64,000 nt of DNA, taken from NCBI GenBank assembly GCA_018907035.1, contig JACCIC010000273.1:331501-395500 (forward strand). Reading direction: 5' to 3'. A model generated the notes under the pieces. That model was not told the origin of the DNA. It made no database searches and was given only the letters and a program-made list of their open reading frames with translations. Position numbers and translations under genes: made by a program. Below are positions 49,836-63,510 of this stretch, in pieces. The DNA comes from Sycobia sp. Sy_11. Taxonomy: Eukaryota > Arthropoda > Insecta > Hymenoptera > Epichrysomallidae. How positions within the stretch are numbered: position 1 is the stretch's first letter; every line of letters starts with the position of its first letter.

Positions 49836-50545
49836 TATATATATTATAGCTTATAGTATTGAATAGAAAGCTTATTTTGATACAAACATAATAGATATGT
49901 ATTCATATGGATATTATTATTCATTTAAATTTTCATACCTTTATGGATTTATGAATTCTTATGGAATAGATTTGGTACAATAAGGCAGAGTAAAGGGAAT
50001 TTCTATTCGTTAATTTATGCAAATTCTGTAACACTTATGTTTACTAGTAACGTATATCAAGCTCAGTCTGTGCTCTAGGTCGATGTAACATTAAATAAGA
50101 AAACATTGAGCAAGAAATAATAATTTTTTTTTTATTTTTGTGATTGAAAACAATTATTTAAAAATCATTAGATACTTATAATATAAAATTTTCTAATAAA
50201 AACAGCATTGTGCATTATTCGGATATTAATTATTATATTGTGCTGTTGCCTGTAATACAGTCCAATGCCATTATAAAATTGTAATTTCCGGTAAATCTGA
50301 TTGATTCTTTTATATATAAAAACAAAAAGCAAAGATCAAAACCTTCAATATATAATAACATCGGACAGTGCAAAAAGTTGAGTATTATACGAACGTGTTT
50401 ATTTTTATTTCATTCATTGAAAAACGGATAGCACAATCAGAAACAGTAAATTGATTGTCATTCTGAAAAAAAGCAAATATAAATTCTATGCATAATACAC
50501 CGGAACGAATATAAAATTATTATTCCAGCAATTACGTTTGATTAG

Positions 50546-50547
<2 letters not shown>

Positions 50548-50601
<54 letters not shown>
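50548..50601. repeat. (AT)n microsatellite
   Basis: TA dinucleotide tract of about 54 bp. Confidence 0.95.
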
Positions 50602-50604
<3 letters not shown>

Positions 50605-51192
50605 TATTCAACAATTAAAAAATCAATATATTCTTAATAAGAATTTATAAAACTCATTTACAGTAGAAATGAAATCACTATATTAAAAATGCATATTTTC
50701 AACTTTTAAGGTAAGTGTGTTAACATTTTTGTTGTTTCGAAGATAAATGATCCACAATAATATAAAATTTTATAAAAAAATTGTACATACAGAATACTTT
50801 TTTAGCGTTGCTATACAAAAGGGTCAAAACTTGGAAACACAATCGAACATTGACTTTTTTTTCGATTTCGTGTTACAAGAAAAGGTAAATTCATTGATTT
50901 TTTTATTCTATTTAGAGTAAGATTTCACTTCCCAGAAAGTGTGACATTTCATAAAAGACAAACAGTTAATGAAGAACATGACGTAGGGTTAAGTGTAAAG
51001 TTTATATTTACGTACCGTGACACGGAGAAAGTAACGATAGACGGCTATATTTACTGTCGACAAATTCTGTTAAAATCTACAGACCGCGTATAATGTGTAT
51101 ATACACAGGATTACTATATTAAAAGGAATAAAACGCAAGTGAAAAAGTATGTAAAGTGTGTTAAAAAGATAATAAATTGCATTATACACTAG

Positions 51193-51195
<3 letters not shown>

Positions 51196-51250
<55 letters not shown>
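51196..51250. repeat. (AT)n microsatellite with AC end
   Basis: TA tract passing into ACACATATAC. Confidence 0.95.
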
Positions 51251-51251
<1 letters not shown>

Positions 51252-51474
51252 TATGTAAATCCGCGCCTCGTCTCATTACAAATTTCATTTGGAGGCGTGG
51301 GCGTGCAGGCAGATGTTTAAATTTGCTTTCCGAAACTCCGAGTCAAGCCTCCTCCACCCGTCCCTCTTTCATTCAAGAAAACATCATCCATGCCAATGTC
51401 TCGGCAGGTCTCGGCGTGGAAAAGGCTGCGAGACTCTCGCGCCTCGCTCTCGCCGCTCGCGTCATCTGCCAGTT

Positions 51475-51476
<2 letters not shown>

Positions 51477-51532
<56 letters not shown>
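51477..51532. repeat. (AT)n microsatellite
   Basis: TA dinucleotide tract of about 56 bp, inside a locally GC-richer stretch (51270-51620) that also lies between two other TA tracts. Confidence 0.95.
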
Positions 51533-51535
<3 letters not shown>

Positions 51536-51640
51536 GCGTCGCGCGAGCAACTTTCCGAATATATCGCGTCGTTCCCGCCTCGACAAAGCGCATAAAGTCC
51601 CACGCGTTCGCGCTCTAATGTTACTTTAGAGCTTCCTTTA

Positions 51641-51645
<5 letters not shown>

Positions 51646-51696
<51 letters not shown>
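51646..51696. repeat. (AT)n microsatellite
   Basis: TA dinucleotide tract of about 51 bp. Confidence 0.95.
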
Positions 51697-51698
<2 letters not shown>

Positions 51699-52339
51699 TT
51701 GGCTGTACAGGCAAAAAGATCCTTATGACCTCTTTTTTTAGACACCTTTTTTTTTAACATTATGCCGCGTTTTTTGGATGCAGAAACTTGGAAGGTGTAT
51801 TCTGATGAGAAATTGCTTGTATTGTATATATATTATATCAAACTTTTTCTTTTACATAAATGTAGTATATGATTAATTATAAATATTAAGTCGAGAATGG
51901 GAATTTGAGTAATTTTTGAATCCAGAAGGTATAATTCTCTGAAAGTATATCCCACTAACACGGCTTGCTCAGTATATTCCGACTCCATAAAATATAGATA
52001 GTGGAGCTAATAAAAAAGTTGATTACCTAATTTTTAGGATGTCTTCAATTTGGTATGGTGTATTTAAAACTTTCCTAACTATCGAACGTTTGATTAAAAG
52101 TTACATCCTCTTGTGTGTAAAAATGTTTATTTATTTGATAAAATGAAAATAAAATCTGAATTTTGTTTGTTGATAAGACATTATTGTGTGTTATGATGCA
52201 TGACTTGATAAGTGATATTTGGGCTCTGCTCTATCGATGGTATATTGATTTGAAATTATCGCACAGACAAAAAGAATCTTTAACCCTGAAAAAATTCGAA
52301 TTTAGCGGTTGCTATCGAACATATAAAAAAAGTCCAATT

Positions 52340-53210
52340 CAGAGTTATGACTGATGATTTATTGAAGTTGTTCGAGATAACATTATTGGAGTTAAAAAAA
52401 ATCAGAAGACAGTATGTTTATTCTCTTGTACGAACATTGATCATGAACAATGATGCGCTCAAAGTGGATGTCCTGTTTGCTCAAAGTAAAACAATAACGG
52501 ATCGGACCAATTCGACACCAGTAAAACAACAGCTTATAATGGTCAGCCGCGATGTGGACATGGTTCGACGAAAGCCGTCAAAGGCGATCAAAAGGTCGAA
52601 CATTAGCTTATGACGGCCTCTGTATTTTTGATCGCGCGCCTAATTTATGGTTCTATGATGATCTTTGAGAAAGGATAAACCATCACTAGTTGCCGTTGTA
52701 CGATCCTATTGACTCGACTTAGCAAAGTATGAAATGCCAACATCATGCACCGTATCGCCAAATTCATAATGACTATGGTCAAATCGATATTAATTCTTTC
52801 TACATCGAACGCACTGTTCAATTAGCGCCGCCCCATGGACCTGACAAATTGAGCCAGCACCATTGTTCGAACCATTTACACCGTCGAACGTGCTCGGTGA
52901 AGCAAGTGCACCGTCGAAAGGTCGCATCGGGCTTCATGTTTTACACGCAGCGACGCGCGAAAGGTTCGATCAACTCGAGTAGTTGAAACATTCAAACGGC
53001 TAAAACAGCTAGAAGTTGGACAAACAGTTTTGAGATCAAAGATCTTCCAGTTGGACTTGAAAAAGAATATGCTCCAGGCTTCAACTTGAATTAAGAGGCG
53101 ATCATCGAAGTTCAAGCCTACTTGGATAGGAAAGACGAATTCTATTACAAAAGATATATAGAAAAATGAGAGGAGCTCTAGATTAAAGTTATTATTCTTC
53201 GGGGGATCAA
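52340..53210 (+). other. TCGA-rich block, possibly a decayed transposon
   Basis: This block differs from its surroundings by frequent TCGA and TCGAAC words and less AT bias. A frame at 52347-52613 (88 aa) and one at 52729-52986 show no recognised domain. Near 53100-53160 the reading IIEVQAYLDRKDEFYYKRYI resembles the C-terminal end of mariner transposases (AYF...K..SFYK.GI), but nothing upstream confirms this and no inverted ends were found. Confidence 0.3.
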
Positions 53211-53995
53211 TATATCAGTAAAGTTAAAGCTTTTTGTATTATTATTCGGGCTCGGGTCTTCTTGAACCATGCGTTATGATATAACGGAGGGTGCTTCTAT
53301 AATCATGAAGCTATATTTATTCTTGATAATAATATTGATATTTTTTTCATACGTTTAAGACTTTTTCCTTATTTATCTAAAGTTATTACTATAAAAGGTG
53401 AAACAATTTTCTTGTAATAATTATCAAATATTATCCTTACTTCGATCCGTCTAAATTCATTAAATATTTATATAAATTTTTGTTCCACGTCAGTAAGTCA
53501 AATTTCAGACAATAATGTTTCATTCAACGACGAAGTTGATAATTGCCTCGTGAAACGATTTAACGCCCGAGGGAGACGAGGGAGATAAATCTCAATAGGT
53601 AAATAATTAGCTTCGATACAACGCCATATGGTTTTAAGCGACAATTCCAAACGCGACAGTTACAAAATCACGCTGACAAATCATACGTATTAATTTATGC
53701 ACCGTGCAAATTAACGCGAGTTTAAAAAGACAAGTGCAAAAAATCAGATATTTTTAAATTCTTCACGATCCGTCGTAATTTTGTCAATTTGCTTTTCACA
53801 TTGATTTCTCGGGGGAAAAAAGGAGCGTAATTTTTTTTTCATCCATCATTGTGTATATATAACCAAAGTATTCTGCCTGTATAACTATTAATAGTTTCGG
53901 AGGCTAATAAAAATCCAAACGAATGATCCACATAACCAGTTTTTAACGATCCCTCGGAATATTCCCTCGTTTATTATTCGTCCAAGTTTCTCTTT

Positions 53996-53998
<3 letters not shown>

Positions 53999-54036
<38 letters not shown>
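53999..54036. repeat. (TC)n microsatellite
   Basis: TC dinucleotide tract of about 38 bp. Confidence 0.95.
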
Positions 54037-54038
<2 letters not shown>

Positions 54039-54272
54039 GCGAATGCAACTTTTATAATAACACGCGCGTAACAATGCCGAACGCCCAAGTTTCAGTCCTG
54101 GATTTCGCTTTGACTTTTATTTTTTTGCATCTGTCTCGCCGGAGTTTTATTTATTCCTCATTTCGATAAAACGGCCCGCGGACCTTCCGAGATCTTAACC
54201 GTCTCCGCGCCTTAAACGGCTCTGATATCTTTTCCATTTCAATATATATATAGTCATTTACCCATTTTCTGT

Positions 54273-54310
<38 letters not shown>

Positions 54311-55226
54311 TATTATATTCACAAAGTCGATTTCTATAATGCCTTCAGTCTTGCTATTCTTGACTTTTGATAATAAAGACTATTTTATATTATTTGACTT
54401 TTACATTTTGACAGTTATACCGCTTGAATTGATAGGGATTTAAATATTTATCGATCTTCGGCGTGAATTCATATATATATATATAGTTTATTATGCATGC
54501 ATTCGTTTTACTGACTTTTAAAAACTATCATGCGAACGTAAAATTTGGTCAAAATGATCGAAATTTCCGATGCAGATAATGCGATTAAAAAGTCTTTTGT
54601 ACATTTTAACCGGTATCTTTTTAATAAACATCGACAGATTAAACGAAGAAATGTCTTTCCTTTTTCTTTTTAAATCATAGTAAAGTCATATTTTTTTTCG
54701 TTTTTCTCAAATAAATTAATTACATAAATAAATAAATAAATATATGCATAGTTTCAATAGAATCTAAAATATTATGATATTTATTTTTTAATGATTGTTT
54801 ATCACATTATTAACTAAACTCATTGCTTTAATCGATTTAAGTATAATAAATTTTCTTTTGTACATTGAATTTTTTCTATTAAAAAGAAAGTATATTTAAA
54901 TGAACTTCAATTTGTGAATTTTAAAAGTCGACGTCTTCCGTTTCGACACAATAAATTCATTCGACCAATGAAGGTTCCATCTGCATTTCAAAGCCGATCA
55001 GTTAAAACTTTAAGATTCAATTTAAGAACGAATCCGTGGAAAAGAAATAAAACGCTTTAGAAGAAAAAGAAAAAAACATCCTGGAGGATGTAGTTTCGAA
55101 AAATTGAACGCCAAGCAAAATTTCGACCGAAGTATACGGATTCGTTTAATAACGCGCAACGAATGGGCTTGCGCATTTGTTGCTGGCTGCAGTCGTTCGT
55201 TATTGCCGTGAGACGATGCGATCTTT

Positions 55227-55230
<4 letters not shown>

Positions 55231-55270
<40 letters not shown>
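55231..55270. repeat. (TC)n microsatellite
   Basis: TC dinucleotide tract of about 40 bp. Confidence 0.95.
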
Positions 55271-55272
<2 letters not shown>

Positions 55273-55981
55273 ATGCAATAAATATTGTATCTATGGTTGT
55301 ATCTTGTCTCGCGAGACATAATTTATAAGGCGCTGTAAATAAAAAGGATTGGAAATTCTTTATGTATTTTCTTCTTCGCTCAATGCATCGCGCGTAGCAT
55401 TCCTGATCGTTTAATATATATTTATATAGCTAAATAGACACTATTATGACTGAATCTCTAATTCTCGTACATAATAATTTTAAAATTATTTTAAACGATT
55501 ATATTATTTACACTTTTAATATAAATGTTGGAAACATTTTTAAAAGTTCGTAGAGCATTTTTCAATTGTCCTCCAACCTGACCATACATATATAGATGAA
55601 TTCAGTATATTTATTCTATTTGAAAAGTTTTTTTTTTTTTTTAATATCTAGAAATAGGGAATAATATCAGTATATTATAGAGATTTTTATTGCAGATGTG
55701 ACTGCAGTCATTTAAGACGCACTATATCCAATTCTTTCGCAAGGATCCTCTACAATTATGAATGTTCGTAAGAGTAAGAATGAAATGAGTGGTGTAATAA
55801 CAACAAGAATATCAACAACAGTAAGATAATAATACTGATAATAATAATAAAAATAATAATCAAAGAAGACGCGAAATATCGCCACACCAAAAACGTCTGC
55901 GGCTGGCGGCGGCAATAAATAGCGCGCGACCGCGACGCGGACGTCCAAGTCACTCGCGCTATTTCAAAACTATTCACGCGC

Positions 55982-55982
<1 letters not shown>

Positions 55983-56033
<51 letters not shown>

Positions 56034-56041
56034 ACACACAC
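55983..56041. repeat. (AC)n microsatellite with one ACC interruption
   Basis: AC tract of about 59 bp interrupted once (ACACCACACACA near its right end). Confidence 0.95.
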
Positions 56042-56258
56042 TTATTCTGAAATATACAACCTCGCGGGCCCGCACATACACATGTGCATGCAATTCTAAT
56101 CACAGCGGTGAAGACAGCAACGTGCAATTTTGAAGAGGACCCTCCATCCTCTTATCGCCGACCGGCGCGCAAAATTCAAAATCCATTGCTATGCAGTGAT
56201 ACCGTGTATATATATATACACATATCTATATAAATGGATGAGTGCGGAGGAGTTTTTT

Positions 56259-56400
<142 letters not shown>

Positions 56401-56520
56401 ATATACAAGCGATTCTTTTTTTACGCTCGCACATTCTTCCCTCGCAGTAATTTTTTGCGCACCAAAGCGAATTCGATCTTTTCAACTCAGTCAGACCGAA
56501 TGGGCGTTTTATTTAATATA

Positions 56521-56526
<6 letters not shown>

Positions 56527-56559
<33 letters not shown>
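56527..56559. repeat. (AT)n microsatellite
   Basis: TA dinucleotide tract of about 33 bp. Confidence 0.9.
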
Positions 56560-56565
<6 letters not shown>

Positions 56566-57315
56566 ACAAGGCTACATATAATGTCAAGATTAATTGCCTT
56601 TATCGTATAATGTATGTACCTGACGGGCATAAAACTATATATATATAGCCAATTCCATTATGAAATTGTCACTCGGGCGAGTCGTCGTAAACAATGAAGG
56701 AATGCTAATGTGCGCAATTGCACGGCGGAATAGACGATTTTAATCTTTAATCGAGAATATATATATGAGAAACTGTAATTCTTGTTGTATAGAGAATTAT
56801 TAATGTAAAAGATACGAAGAAATATGTTGTATTCAATAATGTATACTAATGTAAGGAGATAAGCAGCTTGAATTATACGAGTAATTTTACATTTGAGTTA
56901 TCAATTAATTGTTTTTATATATTTGTTATTATAATAATATATAGTAATTATACATAGTAATATTTCTCATAAGCGAAGCTTGCCTATGAATAGAATATTA
57001 TACACACGCGAGTACATACGCAAGTCGTGATAGAAAACACGTATATACGCGTGTATATAAATCAGAACTGAATTGCATACGGAACGGGAAAAAGTCGCGA
57101 ACAAAATACCAATCGACACTCTATGGATTTTCAATGGTATATACAAAGAAAAAGATTTATTAGATCATTTGAATAGCGCATAAATCTTCTCATTCTATCC
57201 ATTACAACTGGTAACTGTAGAGCTCCATGATAAATATAGTGTGTGATAAATAATTTATAAGTAAACATCTTATGCAGTAACTATTTAATTTAATTTATGT
57301 GGCACTGGGAAATTT

Positions 57316-57318
<3 letters not shown>

Positions 57319-57372
<54 letters not shown>
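57319..57372. repeat. (AT)n microsatellite
   Basis: TA dinucleotide tract of about 54 bp. Confidence 0.95.
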
Positions 57373-57380
<8 letters not shown>

Positions 57381-57594
57381 CTATATACCTCTGAAGACAA
57401 TAATGAAGACAAAAATACTTGGAAAGTTTCGAAAAAAAGTTATTTGTAAAAATAGCATTATGTTGAAATGACTCGACAGCTGAAAAGCAGAAATTACACA
57501 CTCGATGCATAAAATATAGTTTTGTAAATCTAAAATTGATTCACAATCGGTTACTTTTATTTCTTTCGCGATTATTATATCTATATTGAATACG

Positions 57595-57597
<3 letters not shown>

Positions 57598-57656
<59 letters not shown>
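57598..57656. repeat. (AT)n microsatellite
   Basis: TA dinucleotide tract of about 59 bp. Confidence 0.95.
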
Positions 57657-57659
<3 letters not shown>

Positions 57660-58303
57660 TATTATATCTTTTTTTAACGTAGCAAAAATCGGTCACAGTG
57701 GGTGCAAAAGTCGCAACAATTGCATAGTCGATCCTTATAAGTATATCGACTTATAAGGAAATTCCGGGCATATGCGGGTGCCGGCTATTGTCATATATAT
57801 ATATATAGACATATGTCACAAGTTCTTTGGGTTAATTTATGACGGCGACGAGGACGAAGGAAAACATAATTATCTGTTATCGCGAATTCGTCGTAAATGT
57901 GAAAATAATTAAACGCGAATACTTTCTCGGTGGTCGTAAACACGAAGCGGTAGAAAGTAGAAATCCTTATAAAGTTTTACTGTCGAAGATATTAGTTCAT
58001 AAACAGATAATATTTAGGAATTGCGTATTGATTATGCTCGAACACAGGCATGCACGCGCGAATGCATGTGCGCACCCACACGCCGCACCGTGCAATACAA
58101 GCCTCTCGCAAGGACGAGCTGAAAAGGGATTTTCAGAAAACAGCCCTCGCGCTCATTCCTAAAGTATTTTAACATTTCATTGTCTTCCTCGACCAACTTT
58201 CCTACGCTTGCCTAAAGAACTTTAGAATGCCAACGTATACGCTCATAATGGCAACAATTTTTGTCTGAAAAATGTAAAATTGCGTTGAAAGTAGCACGGA
58301 ATA

Positions 58304-58304
<1 letters not shown>

Positions 58305-58356
<52 letters not shown>

Positions 58357-58387
58357 GGGTGGGGAGGAGATAGGGAGAGAGAGAGAG
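58305..58387. repeat. (AG)n microsatellite, interrupted
   Basis: GA tract at 58307-58355, a short G-rich break, then a second GA run at 58374-58387. Confidence 0.95.
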
Positions 58388-58710
58388 GTGTGACATATGC
58401 ACGTGTATTTCCAAGGCTTAAAAATTCTATTATTTTTTTTTGTTGTTGTGATAAATGCGAGCGATTTGATAATTTTTATATATACTCAATAGAGTATACT
58501 CAATGGACTTAATCTTTAGTTTTTGCCGACAATCTTAATGAAATAATCTCTTCAATTATGTATTTATGAATGAATGAAGAAAAAAAAAACATTATTTCGT
58601 AAAGCCAGCCTCGATTCAACGAAAGGTTTTAAACGTCTATATTTATATACTCCCATATACTTAATTCAAGGAGGCCGAAATTTATGATATCGCAATTGTA
58701 GTCATTTCTT

Positions 58711-58741
<31 letters not shown>

Positions 58742-59023
58742 TATAAATTGCTTAAAGTAATAATTGCTATATTGAATTATGATCGTAATGCATAATTGTA
58801 CATCTGATACCGGTGTGTTGGTTTTATTTTATAGATGACAGAATTCGTTACCGCTGCAACAGGCCTTTTTTCCCCCCACTGTAATAATAGAAAAAGTGCA
58901 ATTACAAAATAATTATATAGAGAGATGCATATATATCTGTAGAGACAGAGAGGGAGAAAGATTGTAAAAATGATGATTCAGAAAATATGGATTCCATTCA
59001 TGCTTATAGGATTTATCATGTGC

Positions 59024-59024
<1 letters not shown>

Positions 59025-59079
<55 letters not shown>
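59025..59079. repeat. (AT)n microsatellite
   Basis: TA dinucleotide tract of about 55 bp, followed at 59143-59163 by a short TC run. Confidence 0.95.
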
Positions 59080-59081
<2 letters not shown>

Positions 59082-59710
59082 GTATGAAAAATTATAGAAA
59101 AAATCTTTACTTTTATACGAGATTCATATATACTGTATATATTTCTCTCTCTCTCTCTCTCTCAATGCCTCTTTACATTCGCGCCGGATATGTTAATAAT
59201 TAATATGATCCAGATAACGGCGGCTTCTTATCCACATATTTTGTACTCTGCTATTACGAAGGTATACATAATTGCGGGTATTGAAAAATGCAGTCCGTAT
59301 AAATAATGCCGGCGTATTGAAATGATACGGCCGTCGCTTTTATGCGTCGAATTCTTACATATACAGATGTATTTCTATAAATTCGCTCCCGGGGAGTTTC
59401 GTTTCAATTCGTGCCGATTCGCATCAAAATAATAATTTTTGCTTGATTTGCAAAATATTCATTCTTTGGATAGAAAATTCTTTGTGTAAATTAATTAATG
59501 CGATAAGAAAGACTTCTTTCAGTGCAATAGTTGCGCCAGTCGCTCGAGCTATTAAGTTGGACAATCCGTATACACAAAGGGTAAACATGCCTTTGTGGTA
59601 AAAGTTTTAAGAAGCTCGCGCGCCGCCGTAAGTCCTCCATTATTTTCAGAATTTTGAAATTTGTTTCGGTCTTTTGTTTTGCTTTCGACGAACTACTTTG
59701 GACTAACTAC

Positions 59711-59759
59711 ACGCGCGCGCGCGCGCGCGCGCACGCATGTGCACGGGCACACGTACGTT
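59711..59759. repeat. (CG)n / CA alternating purine-pyrimidine tract
   Basis: A CGCGCG run of about 22 bp continues into GCACGCATGTGCACGGGCAC. It is unusual in an AT-rich genome and potentially Z-forming. Confidence 0.85.
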
Positions 59760-60129
59760 TATATATAGAATACTTTGGAATACAGTGCGATTGCAACGGT
59801 GGTGAATTTCCAGAATATCCTTGTAGAAATATATCTGTCCATAATCCAAGAAAATTTTCCTTGCTAATATTTACTAGATAATAATAACAAAATGAGGTTA
59901 TATAATATTGTTTAAGTGTATATATGAAGAGAACAATATTAATTATTGTTGTTTACTGAATATTAGTTCCGAGGATGTAATACCAAATATCTATAGAAAT
60001 TTGCAAAAAAAAAAACAAAAATAATCATTTTGGCCAAATAATTTTTTGATTGAAATGCTTATAATTAATGTTCGTGCTTTTTCTGCAGTTTTTGTATCCA
60101 CCGTTCGACATTTCTCGTAAATTGAAACG

Positions 60130-60131
<2 letters not shown>

Positions 60132-60175
<44 letters not shown>
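60132..60175. repeat. (AT)n microsatellite
   Basis: TA dinucleotide tract of about 44 bp. Confidence 0.95.
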
Positions 60176-60179
<4 letters not shown>

Positions 60180-60654
60180 ATATTTAATTTGGATAGTAAA
60201 TTAAAAATGGATTTTGTTCCAGAAACAGTATGTATAGAGCCAATTCTGACCCAAATAAGGTTTATTTTTTCTAAATAAATGGCTAATACCTATTGTTCGT
60301 TGCGAATTTTTTTAAAACTCGATTTAACGTCGACTGCTCCTGGAGATAATTTATCGCGCTCCTGGATTAACGTTTATATATTGCGTTACTTCGACGCTTG
60401 ACGCTGCATTGATTCATTATCTCGCGCATAAATGAAATTGTTTTGAAAACTGGAGAATTTCAATGAGCCCTCAAAAATTATTCAAAAATACGTGTACACA
60501 GTTACTAATGTTATATACAATTTTTGGTCGGATTTTTCGTTCTCGTTCCGGCTACGGCGGTCATTTTGCCAGAAATCTGTTCTCAGTTGGACTTTCTTTT
60601 CTTTTTTTTTCTTCCTTTTTTTTAAATGTTCTTCGCTTAAACGTATAATCAACG

Positions 60655-61470
60655 TTAGATAGCTCTACAAGCAGCGACCCGTCCACCCCGCTAATTTTTA
60701 ACGGCGACGAAAAAACGCTGGAGCGCCCGCGAAAATGGATCCCCGGCTGCCTCTCCCACGTACCCCCGCCCCTCCGATAACGCCCGCCACAGCAACAGTA
60801 ATTCTGCGGGAATTGCATCGTCGCCGTCATCATCCCGGACGGAGAATTCTCGGGCGAAACGCCGCGCGACGCCTTTGAGCGCGGCCGCTGTATTTTTATT
60901 GTCGGCATAAATCTCGCGCGCGCGGCTCGGGCGTTAATCGGCCGGCGTTGAGCGATTCGATTTTTTTTTCTCGCGCCCCCTTCGACGACCGTCCGGTTCC
61001 CAGCCCCCGTTAGTTGTTTTTTTTTTTCTGTCAATGTTTCCTACATGTGTATGTATGGGTCTATATGCCTGATCCGGGATTCCGATTACTTTTCGAGGCG
61101 TACGATTTTGCGGAAGCGTTTCGTTGTTATAATAAAAAAAAAAAAAAAAACAAAAAAAAAAGGAATGAAAGAGAACGACCACGAGATTTTATTCAATTTT
61201 TTTTCTCACTCCTGTACGCCGAAAGGCGCGGCCTTGGAACGAGCCGCGTCGCGCCCCCCCCCGTCCCCCCTCAAGATCGCGCTCCGAGAAGATCCGTCTA
61301 CGATGCAGCCGTGCCGCGTCCGGCAATACGTGAATCATATATCTATATGTCGGTCGCGAACGGATTGTACGTATAGAGATCGACCGCGAGCGTACGCTTT
61401 TATGCGGATGGCAGGACCGGCGCGATTCCATAATTTATCGCCCACCTCCCCCGCCTCTGCCGTTCTGATT
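60655..61470. promoter_or_regulatory. GC-rich island
   Basis: About 0.8 kb of clearly higher GC with many CpG, broken by poly(T) and poly(A) runs at 61016-61027 and 61135-61160. Long frames on both strands (for example 157 aa on minus) are low in sequence character and overlap each other, so they are probably GC artefacts. A promoter or non-coding 5' exon is possible; I cannot assign it to a gene. Confidence 0.3.
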
Positions 61471-61548
61471 TGATTGAAAGCAGCGGTATATAATTCATTA
61501 TGTAAACGGGATTGTCACAATCCCTTTGTGCATTGGCACATTTCTCAG

Positions 61549-61551
<3 letters not shown>

Positions 61552-61596
<45 letters not shown>
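61552..61596. repeat. (GT)n microsatellite
   Basis: GT dinucleotide tract of about 45 bp. Confidence 0.95.
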
Positions 61597-61597
<1 letters not shown>

Positions 61598-63199
61598 ATT
61601 CAACAGGCAAGCGCATAAATCGCTTTCTATCGTTATTTGATTAAGCGATACTACATGGATGGGTACTTTTGGCATTTATCGGGGGAACGAACGTGGGTTT
61701 TCGTTTCTCAATAGAATCATTGAAACAATTTAAAAAGAAGAGCAATAAGTCTATGTATTATTTTTGATTGGGGCCAAAAATTATGGACTATTATTCGTCG
61801 ACATTTTTTAATAATTAATTAATCGTCGTTGAAATTATCAGTATTGATTTTTTCACCGTATTACAAATTAATTAGATTAAATTGGATTTACATTCTGTTC
61901 CGCAAGTAATTATGTACTTTGTTAAAGGGGATACGTCACTATTGAAGACCGATAAATAGAGAAAATTTGGAATTAAAAAAACAAAGAACTAACACGTTAA
62001 AATAATGAAGAGTTACTTCGTTGAGAAAGGCGAAATAGCGGGGTTTTTTTATCGCTAGTTCGCCGGAGGTGTCGCCTGATTTCTCTTAGCTAGCCGGCCT
62101 GAAAATATGAGAATTTTACGGACGAAATGATAAAAATTTAACGTTTAGCATTTGTAAACATTTTCTACATTCGGCCACAGTAAATTATGATACGAGGTTG
62201 GGAAGCGAATGCAAACGCGTTTCCTCCATATCGTGTCAGGCAAGACACCTTTTAACACTCGTCAGGGTGCACAAGCACAATTTTCGACGGTCAGCTCGAG
62301 TGAGCAACGCATTATTTATGATTATGTATTTATGATATTGCCGAACTCAGTATACAGCAATATTAGATCACCGAGACTTCCTTCGTTTTAGATATTTCCT
62401 TCTTTCGGGAGAGAAGAACGGTCTCTCGAACGCGAAATGGAATACAATTGGAAGATTCTAGATCGAAATTTTCTAGATCGTCAGATATTATGCAGACTTT
62501 GGAAATACGAGTTTCGCTCCTCCTGCTCTTCTCATTCGTTCCGTTATTCGGGCTTTGTTCTTTTTCGCGGCCGATGTCAAAATGCTCTATTTTACGTTCC
62601 GGAGGTCAGCGGGGGAAAAACTAGTATTTTACACCCTGATCGTTAAGGTGACTGATTTTCGCATTATCGCTGAATTATATTTTACGCTACGAGAGTCAAA
62701 AAATTATTACAAAGTTGCGATTTGGAGTTTGGAGTTGTGCAAAAATAATTTTTTAATTATCTTCGTCGCATATCAAAATATTCAAGAATATAGGGGCTTC
62801 AGCCTCTCTTCCGGCTCTGAGACTCCTGTAATTTTCTTTCTCGATCAATCCTTCGTTCCTGCTCTCTCTCTCTTTCTCCCCCATTTGGCGGATGCACGAA
62901 GCCTTATTAAAAAGTCTAAAGTTTCGCGTTTGTTTTAAAAATAACGCGAACATAAACTGTCCCATAATTGGATATAAAGATATCGGCCAAATCTTCACAA
63001 TACATATTAGGGGTATACGTGTAACGTAAAAGAACTCACCGAAACAGCGTCAAAATACAGCAACGCTCGTATGAGGAATCTTACATACACTCGTTCGAAA
63101 TCACTTCGTATATATACATATAAATATATATATATATAGATCTATATGAATCTAAGTATTTAGAATGTACGAATATGTAACGTCCGAAAAGTTTCACTG

Positions 63200-63349
63200 A
63201 ATCGGTATGACGCGCGCGCGCACGCGCTCGCGGGACGTCGCTGTATCACTGCACAAACACGCGCGCACTGACGGTTCGCGGGCTCCGCTCCTACAGATAT
63301 ATTTATATAAAAGTTGGGAAGCGCACCCCGAACGCGCTCGCTCGCACGC

Positions 63350-63397
<48 letters not shown>

Positions 63398-63461
63398 TGA
63401 TGCCTTTGCCGAGAGCTCCGCGCCACGAGAGCGCCGAGAGGGATTAAGAGGAATCCGCGCA

Positions 63462-63510
<49 letters not shown>

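Noticed and set aside
60561..61034. 157-aa minus-strand frame in the GC island
   Set aside because: No domain, no splice-supported partners, low-complexity Arg/Gly/Lys composition. It is probably non-coding.
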